Source of the DNA: Miltoncostaea sp963771025
GTDB lineage: Bacteria; Actinomycetota; Thermoleophilia; Miltoncostaeales; Miltoncostaeaceae
NCBI GenBank assembly: GCA_963771025.1
Contig: CAVYRL010000004.1
Coordinates: 186,001 to 250,000 of the forward strand
Length of the DNA stretch: 64,000 nt
Direction: 5' to 3'
Position 1 is the first letter of the stretch. The number at the start of each line of letters is the position of its first letter. Positions 62,688 through 64,000 of this stretch are shown in pieces. The notes under the pieces are model-generated. The model did no database searches. It saw only the letters and a list, made by a program, of their open reading frames with translations, and had not been told where the DNA came from. Made by a program: the position numbers and the translations under genes.

Positions 62688-64000
62688 CGGTGACCGCGAG
62701 CCGGTGGTAGCCCGCCGCCCCCGACGGGTCGATGCCCTGCACCTTCGCGCTCTGGGGCGTCCCGTCGCCGTCGACCGCGCGCACCACCAGCTCGTGGGTT
62801 CCGGGGCGCGCGCGCCACGGCAGGCTCCAGAGCGTCCAGGCGATCTTCGAGGGGTTGTAGTCGATCCGGGCGGGGCGCCAGGCGCGCCCGCCGTTGACGC
62901 TCACCTCGACGGCGGAGATGCCCCTGTCGCCGGCGAAGGCGACGCCCGCCAGGGTCATCGCTCCCGCCGGGATCCGGGCGTCCCGGCGCAGCCCGAAGAA
63001 GCGGGACATCGTCTGCACGTGGTTGGCCTTCCAGCCCTGGCGGCCGTAATAGCCCTCCGACTCGTGGTCCGCGATCTCGACGCGGGTGATCCACTTGACG
63101 CTGACCTCGCCGTACGAGCCGGGTGCCAGCAGCCGCGCCGGGTAGCCGTGGCGATCGTCCAGGGGCGCGCCGTTCATCTCGTAGGCGATCACCGCGATGG
63201 GGCGCATCGCCCGCTCCATCGACATCTCGTTGGTGAAGCCGTTGACGCCGTGGAAGAAGGCCTGCACCGCTCCCTCGCGCGGCCGTGACGCGGCGATCAG
63301 GTCCGCGAGGCGCACGCCGGTCCACTCCGCGTTGCTGATCAGTCCCCCGCCGACCGAGTTGCTGATGCACTCCAGGGTCTGCGTCTGGTGGACGGGGGCC
63401 ATCGCGCGCAGATCGGCCAGCGTGTACGAGCGCGGGTGCTCCACGTGCCCGGTCACCTCGAGCCGCCACGACCCGGCGTCCACGCGGGGATCGATGAGGT
63501 TCTTGGTGACCGAGTAGAACTTGGGCGTGGGGGTGACCTCGCTGAGATCGCCGGGGCGCAGGCTCATCCCGTCGTAGCCGAAGGTGCCGCGCCGGTAGAG
63601 GGCCCGCATCGCGCCCAGCGCGCCGACCGCGGCCACGACACCCACGCCGCCCACCAGGAACGCCCGGCGGGCGATCGGGGGGCCCGACCCGGAATCACCG
63701 GCCGGCTCCGGCGTCGCGGTCGAGGTCAGCATCCGGTGGAACACCTCGAGGGCGATCAGGAAGATCGCGAACGAGGCGGTCAGCCCGGCGATGGTGGCGA
63801 GGCGCGCCGGGCCCAGCGGCAGGCCCCGGTAGTTCGCGTCGAGCTCGGGCCAGAGCGCGCCGATCAGCACCACCAGGAGCACGGCCGTCACCGCGCTGAC
63901 GGTGACGATCGGGCGTGCCGTCGGGCGCCACCAGGCGACGCTCGTGCCGGGCGGGCGGCGGCTCCGGCGCTCGACCAGCGCACCGTGCAGGGCGCCCAGC
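62680..64000 (-). CDS. Molybdopterin-dependent (sulfite oxidase-like) oxidoreductase, 5' end cut by the window
   Basis: At least 439 codons are present and the frame is still open at the right edge, so the true start lies outside. After at least three membrane segments comes the Moco domain: TPKFYSVTKNLIDP, QTLECISNSVGGGLISNAEW (the Cys that would ligate Mo), HGYPARLLAPGSYGEVSVKW, and a C-terminal dimerisation domain (ISAVEVSVNGGRAWRPARID). It resembles membrane-attached sulfite-oxidase-like enzymes. The electron donor is unknown. It overlaps the epimerase start by eight bases. Confidence 0.85.
   Translation of the reverse strand, partial: LGALHGALVERRSRRPPGTSVAWWRPTARPIVTVSAVTAVLLVVLIGALWPELDANYRGLPLGPARLATIAGLTASFAIFLIALEVFHRMLTSTATPEPAGDSGSGPPIARRAFLVGGVGVVAAVGALGAMRALYRRGTFGYDGMSLRPGDLSEVTPTPKFYSVTKNLIDPRVDAGSWRLEVTGHVEHPRSYTLADLRAMAPVHQTQTLECISNSVGGGLISNAEWTGVRLADLIAASRPREGAVQAFFHGVNGFTNEMSMERAMRPIAVIAYEMNGAPLDDRHGYPARLLAPGSYGEVSVKWITRVEIADHESEGYYGRQGWKANHVQTMSRFFGLRRDARIPAGAMTLAGVAFAGDRGISAVEVSVNGGRAWRPARIDYNPSKIAWTLWSLPWRARPGTHELVVRAVDGDGTPQSAKVQGIDPSGAAGYHRLAVTVV

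Overview
The window is a high-GC chromosomal segment from an actinobacterium. Evidence: GC-rich codon use throughout; many GTG/TTG starts; TANNNT boxes 6-8 nt before start codons (leaderless genes); LAL-type LuxR regulators; Rv2258c-like methyltransferases; luciferase-like F420/flavin oxidoreductases. The gene mix (DUF1326/DUF2182 pairs, aerobic formylglycine-generating enzyme, DUF4242 proteins) suggests a Thermoleophilia/Solirubrobacterales-like lineage; that placement is inference. About 60 genes are packed on both strands, with one tRNA-Glu, no rRNA, no CRISPR array and no recognisable integrase or transposase.

0-26 kb: accessory metabolism and regulation. After a DUF2254 membrane protein, an acyl-CoA ligase and a GlxA-type regulator, three family pairs occur twice each: two Rv2258c-like methyltransferases (4.7 and 25.1 kb), two DUF1326-DUF2182 cassettes with Cys clusters and Met-rich tails (7.8-9.3 and 16.4-17.8 kb), and two large LAL regulators each beside a small DUF4242 protein (10.4-13.6 and 21.2-24.5 kb). 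An ArsM-like methyltransferase, a thioredoxin-reductase-like enzyme, an MscS channel, a GT4 glycosyltransferase and a secreted SUMF1-like protein lie between.

25-33.6 kb: this block is bounded by two identical 24-bp copies of the tRNA-Glu 3' end, one in the intact tRNA gene (33.5 kb) and one alone (24.95 kb), the layout left by tRNA-targeted integration. It holds a methyltransferase, a LapA-like protein, an arylsulfatase, membrane and PASTA proteins, a GNAT, gene remnants and another methyltransferase. Just upstream of the tRNA is a candidate structured RNA ending in a perfect 15-bp terminator hairpin.

34-43 kb: a disulfide oxidoreductase, a secreted deacetylase-like protein, then a lipid-modification locus: FAD oxidoreductase, a DUF1365-cyclopropane synthase fusion and an SDR in a start/stop-overlapping operon, divergent from a fatty-acid desaturase across a 37-bp imperfect palindrome.

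43-49.5 kb: hydrolase, L,D-transpeptidase, a two-gene XamI-like type II restriction-modification system, a zinc metallopeptidase broken by a frameshift, a universal stress protein and MetF. 49.5-64 kb: membrane proteins, a polyprenol-sugar type GT2 with a DUF218 protein, a genuine formylglycine-generating enzyme (which could activate the 27-kb sulfatase), a HAD dehalogenase, two luciferase-like oxidoreductases, Zwf, and a GT87/epimerase/molybdopterin-oxidoreductase cluster that runs off the right edge.

Three otherwise well-conserved genes carry single-base frameshifts (10.05, 17.66 and 47.43 kb). Several genes appear to start by coupling from tiny upstream ORFs through GTGA overlaps.
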